Part shown: positions 23,900 to 36,660 of the stretch, one piece after another
How the letters are laid out: each line of letters begins with the position of its first letter
How positions within the stretch are numbered: the first letter of the stretch is position 1
Assembly: GCA_021234535.1 (NCBI GenBank)
Contig: CM037830.1
Coordinates: 9,489,252-9,553,251 of the forward strand
DNA: 64,000 bases
Direction: 5' to 3'
Origin: Stichopus chloronotus
Taxonomy: Eukaryota; Echinodermata; Holothuroidea; Aspidochirotida; Stichopodidae
The notes under the pieces: generated by a model
The model's database searches: none
The model's input: only the letters and a program-made list of their open reading frames with translations
Told to the model about the DNA's origin: nothing
Program-made: the position numbers and the translations under genes

Positions 23900-26830
23900 T
23901 AGCACATCTGATTTTCCAGTGATTCCCTTGTTGTTATTCATTTGTAAATTTGTCTTTTTCATCTGATGTCTTGAAAATTAGTAATGTTTATCTGTTTAGA
24001 GGATAATGCAGTTCCTCACTTCAGTTGGCAAATATCAGCAACAACTGAAAGTATATTATAGCAACTAGCTGGTCATGTGCACACAGTCGTCGCTTGCTAC
24101 CGACATGAAAACAGAATATGACTTGCATCTTTTGGAAGTTGCCACTGATGGATGGTTGAAAGCATGATACTGGAAAACAAATGTGTAATACGCAAAATCG
24201 CTTTCATTTGAAAAATTCACCATGGATTCTGCTTAGTATACAACAGTCCCCCAAGATTGCTGCTGGTATCACTTGTATGTGTCAATATAAAACCCAGCCG
24301 ATGGTGACATATGGGGCCTGGGTAGTACCCGTCCCAACTTTTGGCATTTTTCTGTCGTAAATAATTGTGGTTGGAAATGGCATTTATCTATAGGTTTTTT
24401 GTAGAGGTTGGATGAGATCCCCAGCAAAAGTCCACGTTTCGAGAGGGAAGTCATTCCGTGACAAAAGTCAAACATATTAACTCTACAAAAAGATCGCCCA
24501 TCGCCCATTACGAGTTTCCCAGAAAAACACAAAACAAAACACAACAAAAAACACAAAAAACAAAAACACTACGCGATTTCTTACATAGGCTTATACTGAA
24601 CAGTTGTTTGGCATTCCCCGACATTTCATTTGATCCCTACCGTGTCCCCCAAGTGAACAACTCATCACTTCCACCATATCTGTGTAACTCCATTCTATCA
24701 CCACTCCCCCACCTTCCGGGAGCTTGCTCCACCACTGAACCTGGCAATTGTGGAATTATGATTACTAGACCTGTAAGACAATACAAAGTGCCAACCGAGC
24801 TGATTATAAGATGAAAGAATTTATTTCAGGAAGAGGACTTGTTTAAAACAAAATTACTACCACCTCAAAAACACAAGACTGACAATGGTTTCATTCAACC
24901 GAAGACTATAATGGGGAAACAAAATACCATAGAAATGCACTCGGAACAAAAAATTTTAAAACAAAAGTTTGCTTTTCTTTATTCTTTTCACATTTATTCA
25001 AATTCTTTTTACAACATCTACTAAATTTAAGACTCGATTTAATCAAATTCAAATCTAAAGCTACAAACAAAATTTTGTTTCTGTTTTGAAAATTGGAAAG
25101 ATCAAAATCACTCTCAAAGTATAGTCAGTGATCACTGAATAGATTTCACTTTGAACCTTCCCTATACGATCAAACTCTCAAGCCAATTGTCCTCAGACTT
25201 CCTGTACCAAGTGTACCCTAACAAAGACCCCGTAATGAATTCCCAATTTTTTATTATGGAATGGATTCATGTCCTCTGGGACTACGACTGATTTGAGCTC
25301 GGAGGGATTGGAGTCGAAGGGGGGGGGGGGGGACCGGACTTTGAATTATCCCTGAATTTGGGTCACTTGAATCAGAATTGGCTCTAACTCGGATTACGTG
25401 GGACTCAGTCACAGCCCCCGAAATTTAGTATGCAAATTAGATGCTGCCTCCACCCCGAAAAAGTCATATCATTTCTATTGATCTGATAATTCATTTAAGG
25501 ATGTTTTCGCTGGTCCATTTACTTGGCTGTACTGTTCCATTTAACGGCCAGTCTCCCCTTTCTCTTTTTTGAACTGAGGAGTACACACAAATAGAAAGAA
25601 CGACTAATTCATCAAGCACAAGGGGTGTGGTAACGGTATATGCAGGTGGGGAACTTTCACTCTCAACATCTCTCCATCCTTCGCCACATAAACAATAACG
25701 AAGACGCGAAAATTAGCATAATGTTAGTCTAGGAGAATAATTAGGGGAGTCCTAACTCACCCTTATGCTCTCAAACACCGAATCCACAAACCTCACATGA
25801 TGAACGTGTATACCTATGGGGGTTTCCCGCCGACTTTTTTCTTGTCCAAAACAATTTCTTGTATAAACCAGTTCAGAGTTAGACTTAATGATATTATAAT
25901 AGCATTACAAAGATGTGTGCCAAATGCCATCAAAGGAGTAGACACATGGATACACGCGATATGAAAATAACCTGTGAAAACGTTTTCTTTCAAAGGTCAC
26001 TCGGAGACAGCAGGTTATCCTGCAAACCTGAAATCTCACAGATGTAATCAAAGAATGAAGCAAATTTTCAATTAATATTGTTTGTCGTTATGTGGCACAA
26101 GCCAGGTAGCCAAATAATGAGTTGTGATTAATGTCCGAAACGACGGGGTATATTTGACAATATCATATGTCTTGATCGTATGCTTAAAAGTGATGCGTTG
26201 GCCTTATGGGGCACTGAGGAAGTTGTTAACTAAGGACTTACATCGAATTATGTCAATATGTGACAATACTTTTTCTGCCACATAATGAGTTATTGCCACA
26301 TTATTTTTAGTCAAATTAATGTCCGTTTTGGCGTGTACTTTTACCGCCCTCCGCATCCAACGGTGAATAATGGTGTTGCCCGTATTCAGCATTGAAAATT
26401 CAAGCAGGTATTTTAGTCTTTAACTAATTAGAAAATGTACAACTTTTATCAGACTTCAAAAGTCGAAAAAGTTACAATATTACTAAGGAAAAAAAATTTT
26501 CACCCAGGAAAATATACTATCTGGATCCGCCGTCATTTCGTACACTTGCTGAGAGTGCGAAGGACGAACCCCCCACCCCCTCCTTGTCCAGTTAAAAAAG
26601 CCCGGATGCACCACTATAGTATAGAGGAATATACTGCGCGCTATTTCTTCCTCACAATAAAACTTTATTTCATAGGCGCTTACATGTTGTTGTCGAGCCT
26701 TCGAAGGTGATTTCTGGCGGTCTAGACGGAGGGGTGTCTTTATCATTTTTTGGTACCCTCCGCCCCAACGAAAGGGGTGAAGGTACTTTTGCCCTGTAGT
26801 CAGTGCCCTATGACTCATGTTGTAAAAAGA
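23900..26830. other. gene-free intergenic stretch
   Basis: No exon, RNA gene or transposon protein is recognised. The stretch holds a 14-G run at 25319-25332 and otherwise unique-looking AT-rich DNA. Confidence 0.5.
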
Positions 26831-26839
26831 ACTTGGGTT

Positions 26840-27211
26840 ACTTGAGAAAGTCCAGCGCAGGGCTACTAGATTGATTGAGGCTTTCAAAGGTGTCCCCTAT
26901 AACAGCAGGTTACGTCAATTACATCTCACTTCACTTGAGCTGAGAAGATTACGTGGAGTCTACAATATTGTTCATGGTTTTGATAATTTATCATTTTCTG
27001 ATTTTTTTTCAAGTTTGCAAATAGTAGAATCACTAGAGGTTATTGTCTTAAACTCCACAAGGTTCAAAGTAGGAACAATATTCGTCGCCACTTCTTTTCT
27101 CAGAGGGCAGTGAATGCCGAGTGGAATAGGTTGCCTGAGGATGTAGTGATGGCAAGAAGTGTAAATGGGCTTAAGAATGCACTGGACAAGTACTTTACTG
27201 AGGCGTTGTGA
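26840..27211 (+). pseudogene. LINE (jockey/CR1-like) 3' end fragment, broken
   Basis: The + strand encodes LEKVQRRATRLI, then SLELRRLRG and YNIVHGFDNL. After a frame disruption near 27050 it continues with NAEWNRLPEDVV, GLKNALDKYF and a TGA at 27209-27211. These words are the conserved C-terminus after the reverse transcriptase of jockey/CR1-type non-LTR retrotransposons. The upstream endonuclease and reverse-transcriptase regions are absent, so this is a 5'-truncated insertion. It is non-functional. Confidence 0.85.
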
Positions 27212-27759
27212 CCGGGTTTAATTTTTGCACTTTTTTCAGGGTCCTAGATGGGGACTTAATTGTGCCTCCTGATCCTTTTTTTTTCAACTAAACTAAATAG
27301 TAAGCACTGATTCTGTCACCGACTACTGTACACTACATGGACGGATCTATTTTTTTTTTTTAAGGGAGGGGGATCCTACATTTCCGTACCAGGAAATGTT
27401 TGAATGTAAATACCCCTTATATCGTCGGAAATCGTCTTTTCAGGTGTCACCTTATTCCGCCTTCGTAAGCGACCATGCAACTGTTATGGGATTCAGAACA
27501 ATAGTCATGCGAAATCTTGGTCATCATTGCATTTTATAATTATGTCCCAACGCGACTGTTAAACGCGAGATTAACGTAGTGTGTTTTTGTCCGCATTCAA
27601 GTACTCATGCCTGAAAAGAGGAAGGTAATGGAAGACGTGTTTCGTTTCCCAACATACCATATCCTACTCGCACATTGCGCTTAATATCTATAGCAACGTC
27701 ACGACAGTATCACCGTGACTACGAAGTGCGCCACCTTTTCAAAATACTAAGATTTGGAT

Positions 27760-27776
27760 GGGGGGGGGGGGGGGGG
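27760..27776 (+). repeat. 17-G homopolymer tract
   Basis: Seventeen consecutive G; a 13-G run follows at 27902-27914 directly after GTGGCGCCGCCAG. That word resembles the CAGTGGCGGCGCC-type end of the MITE at 5775, so the second run may mark a partial copy of the same family. Confidence 0.85.
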
Positions 27777-29203
27777 ATGTGGGAGGAATCCCACTTGTCG
27801 AAAGCTTTCTCTTACTGCACTTCATGACTCCCCACCGTAAAAAGTGGCAGAGTTTCTTCTCTACATAGGAACTCTAATAGTGTGAAATGGTGGCGCCGCC
27901 AGGGGGGGGGGGGGAGGGGTTGTTGCCCCAATGGTGTTTTGACCACGAACGTAAATTTACTTGGACATGTCTTTTTAAGCTACATTTATTTGAGGTGGTG
28001 GGCTGATGGGTAAAATAAGCCCCAAGATGACTACTTTGACTTAGGGAACAGTTAAAGAGATTGCTCACCAAAGGAAATTGCTGTTTCATTAAAATTATAA
28101 TATATTTCTCTCGTTATAAGTAAAAACCATACCCTTAATAGCATGTTTTGCTGTATAAAATATATATATATTTCAAAATATGTATTGCAGTTTGTGAAAT
28201 CTGTGACGTCATACAGGAGGAACTACTTGAATATCCTTTGTATTTCTCCATAATCTTGACTGCCTTAAAGTTCGAATATGAGTTACACTGGCCATCGCCT
28301 GGTCAATTACCTTTGTTCTTCGTCAGTTTTAAAGGCAAAAGAAAAAAGGCTAAAAGGAAATCACCTGTCACAAAATCTGAAAGAAAAATATGCACTCATC
28401 TTCCAGATATTTGAATATGGGAATTGACTCGACATTTTTGCTGGCCTCACAAAATTCAAACTCTGTAAGAAAGCATACAGCAGTCGAGCACAGTTACTTG
28501 AAATTAAACAGATCAATGGGAACTGAATATTCATGTGAGCAAAACTGGGGTTTAAACAATGGTTTTGTAGTGGCTATGACATTGATTTTCACTGACAAAT
28601 TTTAAACTCATATTCGAGCTTTAGAAGAAACAATATGACAGTTTAAAATATGTGACCTTTGTTTCTAATATGTGACCAATGTTTTAAGGTAAATCTAAAA
28701 TATGCTCAGTCTAACTTTCACCGGTGTCAAATTTCAACGAATTAAGTGCTTCAAAGACTAACAGAGACTTTTTGCAGTATCTTCACTTTTTTATCGCTAA
28801 ATGGCAACCTTATAGTCTAGAGGTAACTCAAAATCTTTCTTTACCAGAGAAGTCTTTCTTTAAACCGCAACATCTTGAGTTAACAACTGAAGTGGAGCTA
28901 GCAGTTTCAGTCATGGGGGGAGGAAAATGGAATTTGAGGGCGCTGTACAATAGAAATACCTAGGGTTGGAACCCTAGAAATATCCAGAGCCTCTGGAAAT
29001 ACCAGCTGCTCAGGGGGTGGGGTGAACGGGGGATGGGGTGAGTACCGACATGACGATGGGTTCCTATATAGAGAGGATTACGAGTGTAGGCGGCATTTTG
29101 CCTCTAACTGCGCGATCAGTGGGACAAATAATGTCTCACAGTTGAAGGCAAAATGGCCTGAAGTACCCCTTGTCGCAACCCTCTCTATATCACAAACCCT
29201 AAA

Positions 29204-29291
29204 GGACTATCTAAGCGGAGTGCCACATCGGTTGGCGGGGAGCTTACATGAAAAATTTGGTATTTCAAACTCCCCGGATAGCCTCTTTCAA
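29204..29291 (+). repeat. dispersed repeat family, copy C (fragment)
   Basis: GGACTATCTAAGCGGAGTGCC, ACATCGGTTGGC, GGGAGCTTACATGAAAAATTTG and CAAACTCCCCGGAT follow in the same order and spacing as in copy B at 15043. Only about 90 bp are recognisable. Confidence 0.75.
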
Positions 29292-29299
29292 GTTTTTCT

Positions 29300-32262
29300 C
29301 ATTCTTATCTTTTTCTATCTGTGTGATTACTTTTTTTCTTTTAGTGAAAACTCCACCACTGGTTAACAACAAGATATTTGCATGCATGGGGGCTTGTTCT
29401 TATTTACTTTTATTTAAGAATCTTTTTACTTCTCATCGGAATATTCCTCTAATGATGTCATCATGGACGGGATGTGGGTTGCAAAATGTGTTGGGGGAGC
29501 AAACGAGTCCATGAAAAATACGTTGTGCGCTTGCATATACTTAAACGCTAACTTGTCCTTTAAGAGAATCTAAGCAATTGGAATCAAGTGTTCCATAAAT
29601 CCACCTCCCCCCACCTAAGCCCTAGATTGCTGGAAATTATCTTCCCAGGCTCCGCGGGCTCCCTTCGTAGTTGCGGCACCTCAACAACAACAACAACAAA
29701 AATGCCACTGCTGGGAGGGAGGAAAATTTTCCAAGCCCCCGTAACCACGTCAGGCACGTCAGGTTTCACAAGGAAAGCACCTAAATTCTCCAAGCACTCA
29801 ACTCCCCCAAGAAATATTCACAGATCTAAAGTCCTGCCTGTGGGCAGTGGGGCATCTCTGACCCTACACACACCGAGCTTAAATAAGCATTTTATGCCTA
29901 GTTAAAATGTAATGAAAAAATAGGCATGGTTTACGCTGTATAGATCTGACAGTTCGAATACGACGAGTATGCGAAAAATTGGAAGTACATGAGTTACACA
30001 TTGTGACGTGTTGCCGACTGAGTCTGGGGCAGTTGGACAGATACTAATTGGGATATTGTACGTAGGTCTTTGCACGTGAGCTTTTGCATCAACTTGCATA
30101 TGAATCACACTTTAGAGCATACCAGGCCATATATGTTTCATGATTGTCATCCCTACGATATGGTGATACAAATAGTGTACGCCCATATCATCGCCACAAG
30201 TGGCTAGTTGTTCATAAAAAAATCACGGGGACAGGACAATAACCTAAAACATTATTTTTTAAGCGATAAAAACATCATTCATCGTGAAAAAGTGGGGAAA
30301 ATACCTCCCCTTATAATCTCCGCTTTGGAGTATCACCAAGTCGCAAATCGTTGTAAAACGGCTTGCCATACAACAAGGTGAATGACTCTCCAACCGCCTG
30401 GCTGTAGACACTTTCTATCGTCATAGCAACAAACCAACTCAGCGCTCACACGTACACCTGCAAACACAAATCGACCAATGTAAACAACCCTGCCTCTTAT
30501 CTGCGGAGAGTGCACATTGTGTGTATGTTTAATGTCTATGTTTGCGGGTTGTTGCGAATACAGAAGTAAGGACTCGATGATCATTGGGCTGCTCATGAAA
30601 TTTCCCATCCAACTATAACTCTGAAGAACAGAGAAGGATATTGAAGTTCGATAACTTTATTCAGCGACTGAGTTATTGGCTCTGCCAGTTTTAGGGTAAG
30701 AACTGAAGTCATATCCTTTCTTTTTTAACCAGTGCAGGGCTGGGCTTGGGACGTCCCAAGTCATGCCCGTCGTTTGTCAGTAACGTTTGGCGAAAGCGTA
30801 TTTATTAGGCCATTAGCTAGTTACCTACCAGATAAACACTGTTGCCCTTCACTGACTTCAGGCTACCTACAGCCATACGCCTCATTAATAGAGGAATGCT
30901 GCATAGCTTTGTTTGTAGGACTGACTTCTAAGTTCTGACACATACAGTTGCTTTCGAAATGTTGTCACAACTTTCAATAAATTTGTATTTGAAAATTTGT
31001 GAGAAGAATGCCTTTGACGAGGCTTGTATAGTGCAATTTCAGAAAGAAAAGACAACTTTCTTTTTTGTTGATAAACGTTGTTATTCAGAATTGTGGTTTT
31101 CATAAATGTATTTAATGTACTAAATGTATTTTTTTTTATAGTGATTGACCCAAGAAGTTTCATATAGGCCTACACTTCATTGTGTGTATTACAACCTTCA
31201 ATTCAAAATTCTTTGATATGAATTTCTCAGTTTAGTTGTGACCAAAGTAAAGCACAAAGAGAGACACCTAACCAATTATTACTGCAAAGTTTTATTGATT
31301 TTAGTAAATGTTTGAATTTTTTATGGTCCCAACATTCAACTCATGATACTCCTACTTTTTTTCTCTGTCATACTGTGGACTGAGAGTATGCATGTCAATC
31401 CAGTGACCACATGCAATTCAACTCATGCTTACACACCGGATGAACACATCATTTTGTCAGTTTTTCCTACGTTAAAATGATGTTGGTAGATTGTTCTCTT
31501 AATTAAGCTAACATAAGTTACGGCACATTGGGACAGGCCTTTAAAGTAACATTGTTTCAAAGCAGTTTAGCCTAGGCCTTCTTTAAGTTTTTATCACAAC
31601 CCTGTTAACCAGACTGTAAACTTTTTGTACTTTGGAGTGCAAGCAAGGAATTGAAAAAATGCTTGAAAAAAAGAGAGTACCAATATACAGTAACCTGTAG
31701 GGCCTACATAACAGCCAATCTGTGGAAAGTAATTGTTAACTCTCATGTTATCTTGTGGGGAACTTTAAATCAATAAGAATACATGCAAAGAATTTTCTAC
31801 ATGTTGCAAATGGGAAAACAAGGCAGACACTGGCCTGTGTTGGGAATGCATTTGCCATGCCGCCCAAACTGTACAGTCTGCCAGTCTGGCCTACCCATAA
31901 TTGGTAGTCCTCATGCAGGTACATAAATTATGCAATATTCTATTTTCAAACTAAGGAGAACTTCCCTTATGTTCCTGTTTACTCTGCTACATGTGGCATA
32001 TGTTGCTCAATCAAACTCGAAACCCACAAAAATATGTCTACATCATGTGCGATTTCACTTATTGCCAGTTGAGTTTAAGCAAAATTGTGTGTATTCAAAC
32101 ATGCATGTATCCTTCAAGCTTCCGAGTGTAAGCTTCATCTGTAAATTCAATGTAAATCATCTGCCTTTCCATTTGTATCTGTAGGCATTGCTTATGAAAG
32201 AACCTCAAGCCTTGAAGGGATCTGGCTGCCACCAACAAGAGCAAGCATACCTCTAAAGAAAG
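29300..32262. other. intergenic stretch before the coiled-coil gene
   Basis: No exon or transposon protein is recognised. There is a short CAA repeat near 29682-29699. An acceptor-like TGTATCTGTAG at about 32174-32184 precedes the start codon at 32263, so a non-coding 5' exon of the next gene may be joined there. The promoter is not identifiable. Confidence 0.45.
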
Positions 32263-34887
32263 ATGACATCTCTTCCAAAACTCAGAGTGCCCCAAGAAAC
32301 CGCAGTTTCTGTTTTGTCCCAAGATTGTTCACCTCCCCAGAGGTCAAAGACTGTCATTGGAGCAAACTCTTTGTCCCGTTCTTTGGACGGAACTTCCAGA
32401 TCTGCTGGTATCTTTCCATGGTTGAAACCAGACTTGCCTGACGCCAGACCGATTCCTCGTTTCGACCCTCTGAGGCCGACTCGAGAGAAATCATTCACAC
32501 TGTCATCAACAGACACTGAATTTGAGCAAGAGATAAACACGCTCAGAAAGAAAAGAGAGCAGTACCACCAGTTCCATCGGAACTGGATGAGGCCGTTTTA
32601 TGGATCCAAAGTTGACCAAGAAGAATACAGGTGAGAGAAATAAATTAATTGTGAGAATCGTGAGAATAATTTGAAGAGAATTATAACTGTGCTGTAAGTG
32701 GTTAATAAGCGATGTGATCAAGCAAGCATGTTGATCACCTGATACAAAGGCGATGTGACCAACAAATATGTTTTGAGTTGAAATGCCCATCCACAACAAT
32801 GTTATTGTTTACCAAGGGAAAGAAAACATCATCAATTGTGAAAATTTGGTGAAACCTTGTTTAAAAGAGTGATACAATTGAAAGTTACATCATGTGTAAC
32901 CCCTTCATGTCACTTGATTAACAGTAATACTCTTCATAAGCTATTCCTGAAAAAATTTACAGTCAGATGTGCCTCTGTTGATCAATTTGAAGAGATGTTG
33001 CTTGCAGGGAATTATTGTAGTGTCCTTTATGGCTCCACATGACACCTACTGTATATCCTTGAATGATCTGAAGGTTTCATTGCATCTCATACAGTATTTA
33101 TTACATCAAAGTCAGTTTGTCAATGAAATAATGTAAGGACAAACAAGTGCATGACACCATTTTTTGGTGAAAAACTTTGCACATACAGCACAAAACCCTT
33201 TTTGACTTCCAATTTTCCTCCTTTTTTCCAGAAAAGGCATCAGATCTGAACTCAAGAACCAGATGCTCGAGAAACACAACAACTGGAAAACATTCCAGAG
33301 AGACAAAGTACAAGAGAGTATCCAGGCATGTGAATATGATCAGCAATGTATCGACAAGGACAGAAATGACCACAGGGAGAAGGCAATGTACCTCAGAAAG
33401 TTCAGAGATGAGAACAAGAGGGTAAAGTTTGTGATTCATGATCCAAATATCACAAGTTATTGGCTCCTTATTGTTGCCTTGCACATGTTTTCAGAGTAAT
33501 TTCGCAAAACTTTTGTGCATGTTTAGACCAAGGCAACATAAGAGAGATGATTGTTTTGGTAGAGAAAAAAGGTTTGCTGCATGAATGTTGCAGTCATTTG
33601 ACAATCATTCGACAATCAGTTTTTTGGTTAGCTTATAGAAACCTTATTGAAGAAACTGTACCATCAGTCTGTGATTGTAGAGAATGTCACTTGGACTAGA
33701 CAAATGTGCGATTTTTTTTTTGTAGGCCACTTTGGCTAGTGTAGAAGGTCTAAACCATATGAAAAGACAAAAATACATTGTGTTTGTTATCAGGGGGCAG
33801 GGGGCGGGGGGAGTGGGTTTGTGTGAAGGGGTTGCTATCATATTTGGCCCCCAACTTTGTGTGACCTAAAATTAAAGCAAACTAAACTTATTCTTGTGTT
33901 CTAAAATATAATGGAAACTAAGCTGAAATTTACAAAGCCAGAGAGACTGGAAAGTGCCATATCCTGCAAACTGAGAGCATTTTTGTCAAAAAGATTTCTC
34001 TGTTCACTTCAAATGATGCTGACTCTTTGCAAAAATGAGGTCATAACTGCTTGTCACCCCACTTCAACCCTTATGCAGCCTACCCCCCATGAAAAAGTCT
34101 GGTTACATCACTTATTATGGAAGGAGTTAGGTCAGATGCCCCCCTGCCCCTCAGAAGGTTTGCTTGCACTGATATCTTGAAATGTGTGTAGCTCTTCCAA
34201 AGGGAAAATGCAGTCACCCCAAACTGAATTAGTATACCCCCCTAAGCAAATTCAGAAATGTTTTTTTTTCATTACATGATATCTTTTTTGTTGTTGAATT
34301 GCTTAATTTTGCAGCATAACACCTTGCTTATACAGTGCTGATATTCAACAACATCATGAAAAGTGCTTATAAGAGAAATGAGAAGAGAATTGCAGAATTT
34401 TGATGACTTTTCAAAATAAAGTACCAACAAATGCTTATTCCTTTATGCACCCCATAAGTCTTATCTCCTTACAGTGTTTCACTCTTTGAAGTCTAGTGTG
34501 GGTTTTCTTACACAATACCTAAAGCATAAGTTTTAACTTATGCTGTATAATATTTTCTCATGTTTTGACACTCTCAAGCTGTTGATAACTTGTGGGAATG
34601 AATACACTTAAGATTTTCGGTAGACTGGAACAATGCTTTGCATACTTTCTGGTGTTCTCGATAATTTTGCCAACTAAATCATTAACTGTATTAAATTCTA
34701 ATTATTGAATTACATTACGTGAATGATCGTCTTTTTTATCATGCCAATGGATAAATTTTCACATTTGTTTCATCAGGCCATTGAAGAAAGAGAGCGAATG
34801 AGGAGACAGAATCGAATCAGCAATGCCCTCTATGAAGATGAGCTGCTTCGATATAATCCCGTCAACTGGAGCCAGACATTAAGATGA
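32263..34887 (+). CDS. unrecognised charged coiled-coil protein, 3 exons, 222 aa
   Basis: The coding exons are 32263-32630, 33232-33421 and 34777-34887, with GT-AG introns and joining phases (669 nt including TGA). Residues 1-80 are Ser/Pro-rich and probably disordered, with a PWLKPDLPDARPIPRFDPL segment that looks like a linear motif. From about residue 88 the protein is highly charged and helical, with words such as INTLRKKREQYHQFHRNWMR, LEKHNNWKTFQRDKV and RERMRRQN. It ends with ELLRYNPVNWSQTLR. There is no signal peptide or membrane segment. The composition and small size resemble some axonemal microtubule-associated proteins, but that is only an impression and I cannot name a family. It is convergent with TMEM43. 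Complete start, stop and poly(A) signal make it a real gene. Confidence 0.88.
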
Positions 34888-35066
34888 TGCCATATAGATT
34901 GCATATCTGGAAGATTAGAACATGAACCCTCGGCACCATGGAGAGATTACTTCTCCAAATTAAAACAAAATGGTGCATGTCTTGTTGCTTCTACAAAGTC
35001 GCTGCAGTCAGTATGTGATGATGTTATACTGAGCCATTCCTGGCAAGTAGTTTTGTGAATGTGCAA

Positions 35067-35072
35067 AATAAA
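35067..35072 (+). promoter_or_regulatory. polyadenylation signal AATAAA of the coiled-coil gene
   Basis: The canonical AATAAA lies 180 bp past the TGA stop and is followed within 25 bp by a GT-rich stretch (GTAGTTGTGTGG), which fits a cleavage site and downstream element. Confidence 0.7.
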
Positions 35073-36119
35073 GATGTACTGTAGTTGTGTGGTATGTAAA
35101 CTCTAAATGTGGTTAAATCCCATCTCTAATTTGTGATGAAGTCAGCATTGGCCCTGTTCTCAACCCTTTACAGTGACTAAATGACAGCAGATACCAAGTG
35201 GGAACTCCCCTGGAGTGGAGAGGGCTACCCCTTTTGCTACAATGAAGGAAAGGGATGCAGTATCTGTAACCTAGAAGCATGAATCAAGACCAAAAAAAGC
35301 AAACAAATCTACTCCCATCCATACTTTCTAAATTTTCCTGCATCCTCCCACCCTGCACTCTGTATTCCCTGTCACATATTTCTATGTTGTAGGGAAGAAT
35401 CCACAGCAAATGCTTGATTTTCCTTTAATTGTACAGTGACAAACATGAACAATGGAAACCACCATATTTGTGAAAACATATCAGCTGACAGAGGAATTGG
35501 GTAAAAGATCACATTAACTGATAAATCGTTTGAACACATGATAATAAGAGCAATCATGAATGAGAAATCAACTGGAATGATACATTACACAATGAAAGAG
35601 GATGACGATGGCAATCAAAAGATGTCAGCTTAATGCTAGAAATGAATCCTTGTGTCTACTAAGCTAGTCATATACATTATGGGTTGCATACAGCTGTCAT
35701 ATAATGCAACACTGTGAGTAGCTTACTGCTGTCATACTACATAAAATGACTTCCGTCTATAAGGAGAAATGACCATGCCCAGCCTCATTTTACCTTCAAT
35801 GACAAGCACATCCACTCAAAATGGAACAACGAATTGTTTACCTTCTCATTTTGCTGATAGGTAACTTGATAAAACGTGAGTAGAAATAGTGTAGATCTGC
35901 ACATATTGAAATTGTTGAGGTTATCACAGTAACGTTGAGTCATTTGCAGCAGGTTTCTGCAGCTGCAGTTAAATCTCTTTTTTATTTGTGCTATGTCTGC
36001 TAATTTCCATTAGCTAAGGAATCCTACTAACTAAAATTTGTTGCATTTGTCTGTAATAGTTGCCCAACTTGGGGAGAGAACAGCCTAATGTTCAAGCAGT
36101 TAGATATATAACATCAAGT

Positions 36120-36660
36120 AAAATGTTTTGTCTTTATGAATCATGGTAAGATCTACCATCCATTGCTACAAACTTCTTAGACAAATGTTTTGATAAATTT
36201 TGGCACTGTTTGATGTCTGCAGCAGCTGTGTTTGAACACACCAATGTTTTTCATGTGCCCATAGTATACTAAACTAAAACAATAGAGATAGTAATTAACC
36301 ACAATTCAAGTTCAAATAGTTACTAGACTAGGGGGTATGTAGCCAAATATTTAATTAACCATTTAAGAGGGTACTTTACTAGGTAGTCTGTAATATCATC
36401 CTGTCTTCCTGTATCATATCATCTCTTATCCATCCAGTTATGTTGCTACAAACTTCCCTTAATGAAATTTTGATATATGTCGGTATTTCACTGTTTGAAG
36501 TCTCCAGCAGCTTAATGAAAGCACAATGTGTGTCATTTGTCCATAGGATATTAACTGACACAATGGAGATAGTAATTGGCAACAATGGATGCTTTGTATA
36601 CACGGATATGATGCTATTCACATGACCATTGTTAGTTGGAATGATGCAATGGAGATAATT
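36120..36660. repeat. diverged direct duplication, period about 280 bp
   Basis: TGCTACAAACTTC occurs at 36164 and 36444. The blocks CACTGTTTGA.GTCT.CAGCAGC, CAATGT.T.TCAT.TG.CCATAG and CAAT(A/G)GAGATAGTAATT follow in the same order in both copies. No coding content. Confidence 0.65.

Noticed and set aside
24269..24814. 95- and 118-codon overlapping open frames on opposite strands
   Set aside because: Low-complexity composition, no homology recognised, no splice-site support; likely chance.
26435..26887. 134-codon - strand frame and 91-codon + strand frame
   Set aside because: No recognisable motif; the DNA precedes and partly overlaps the LINE fragment, and the composition is repeat-like.
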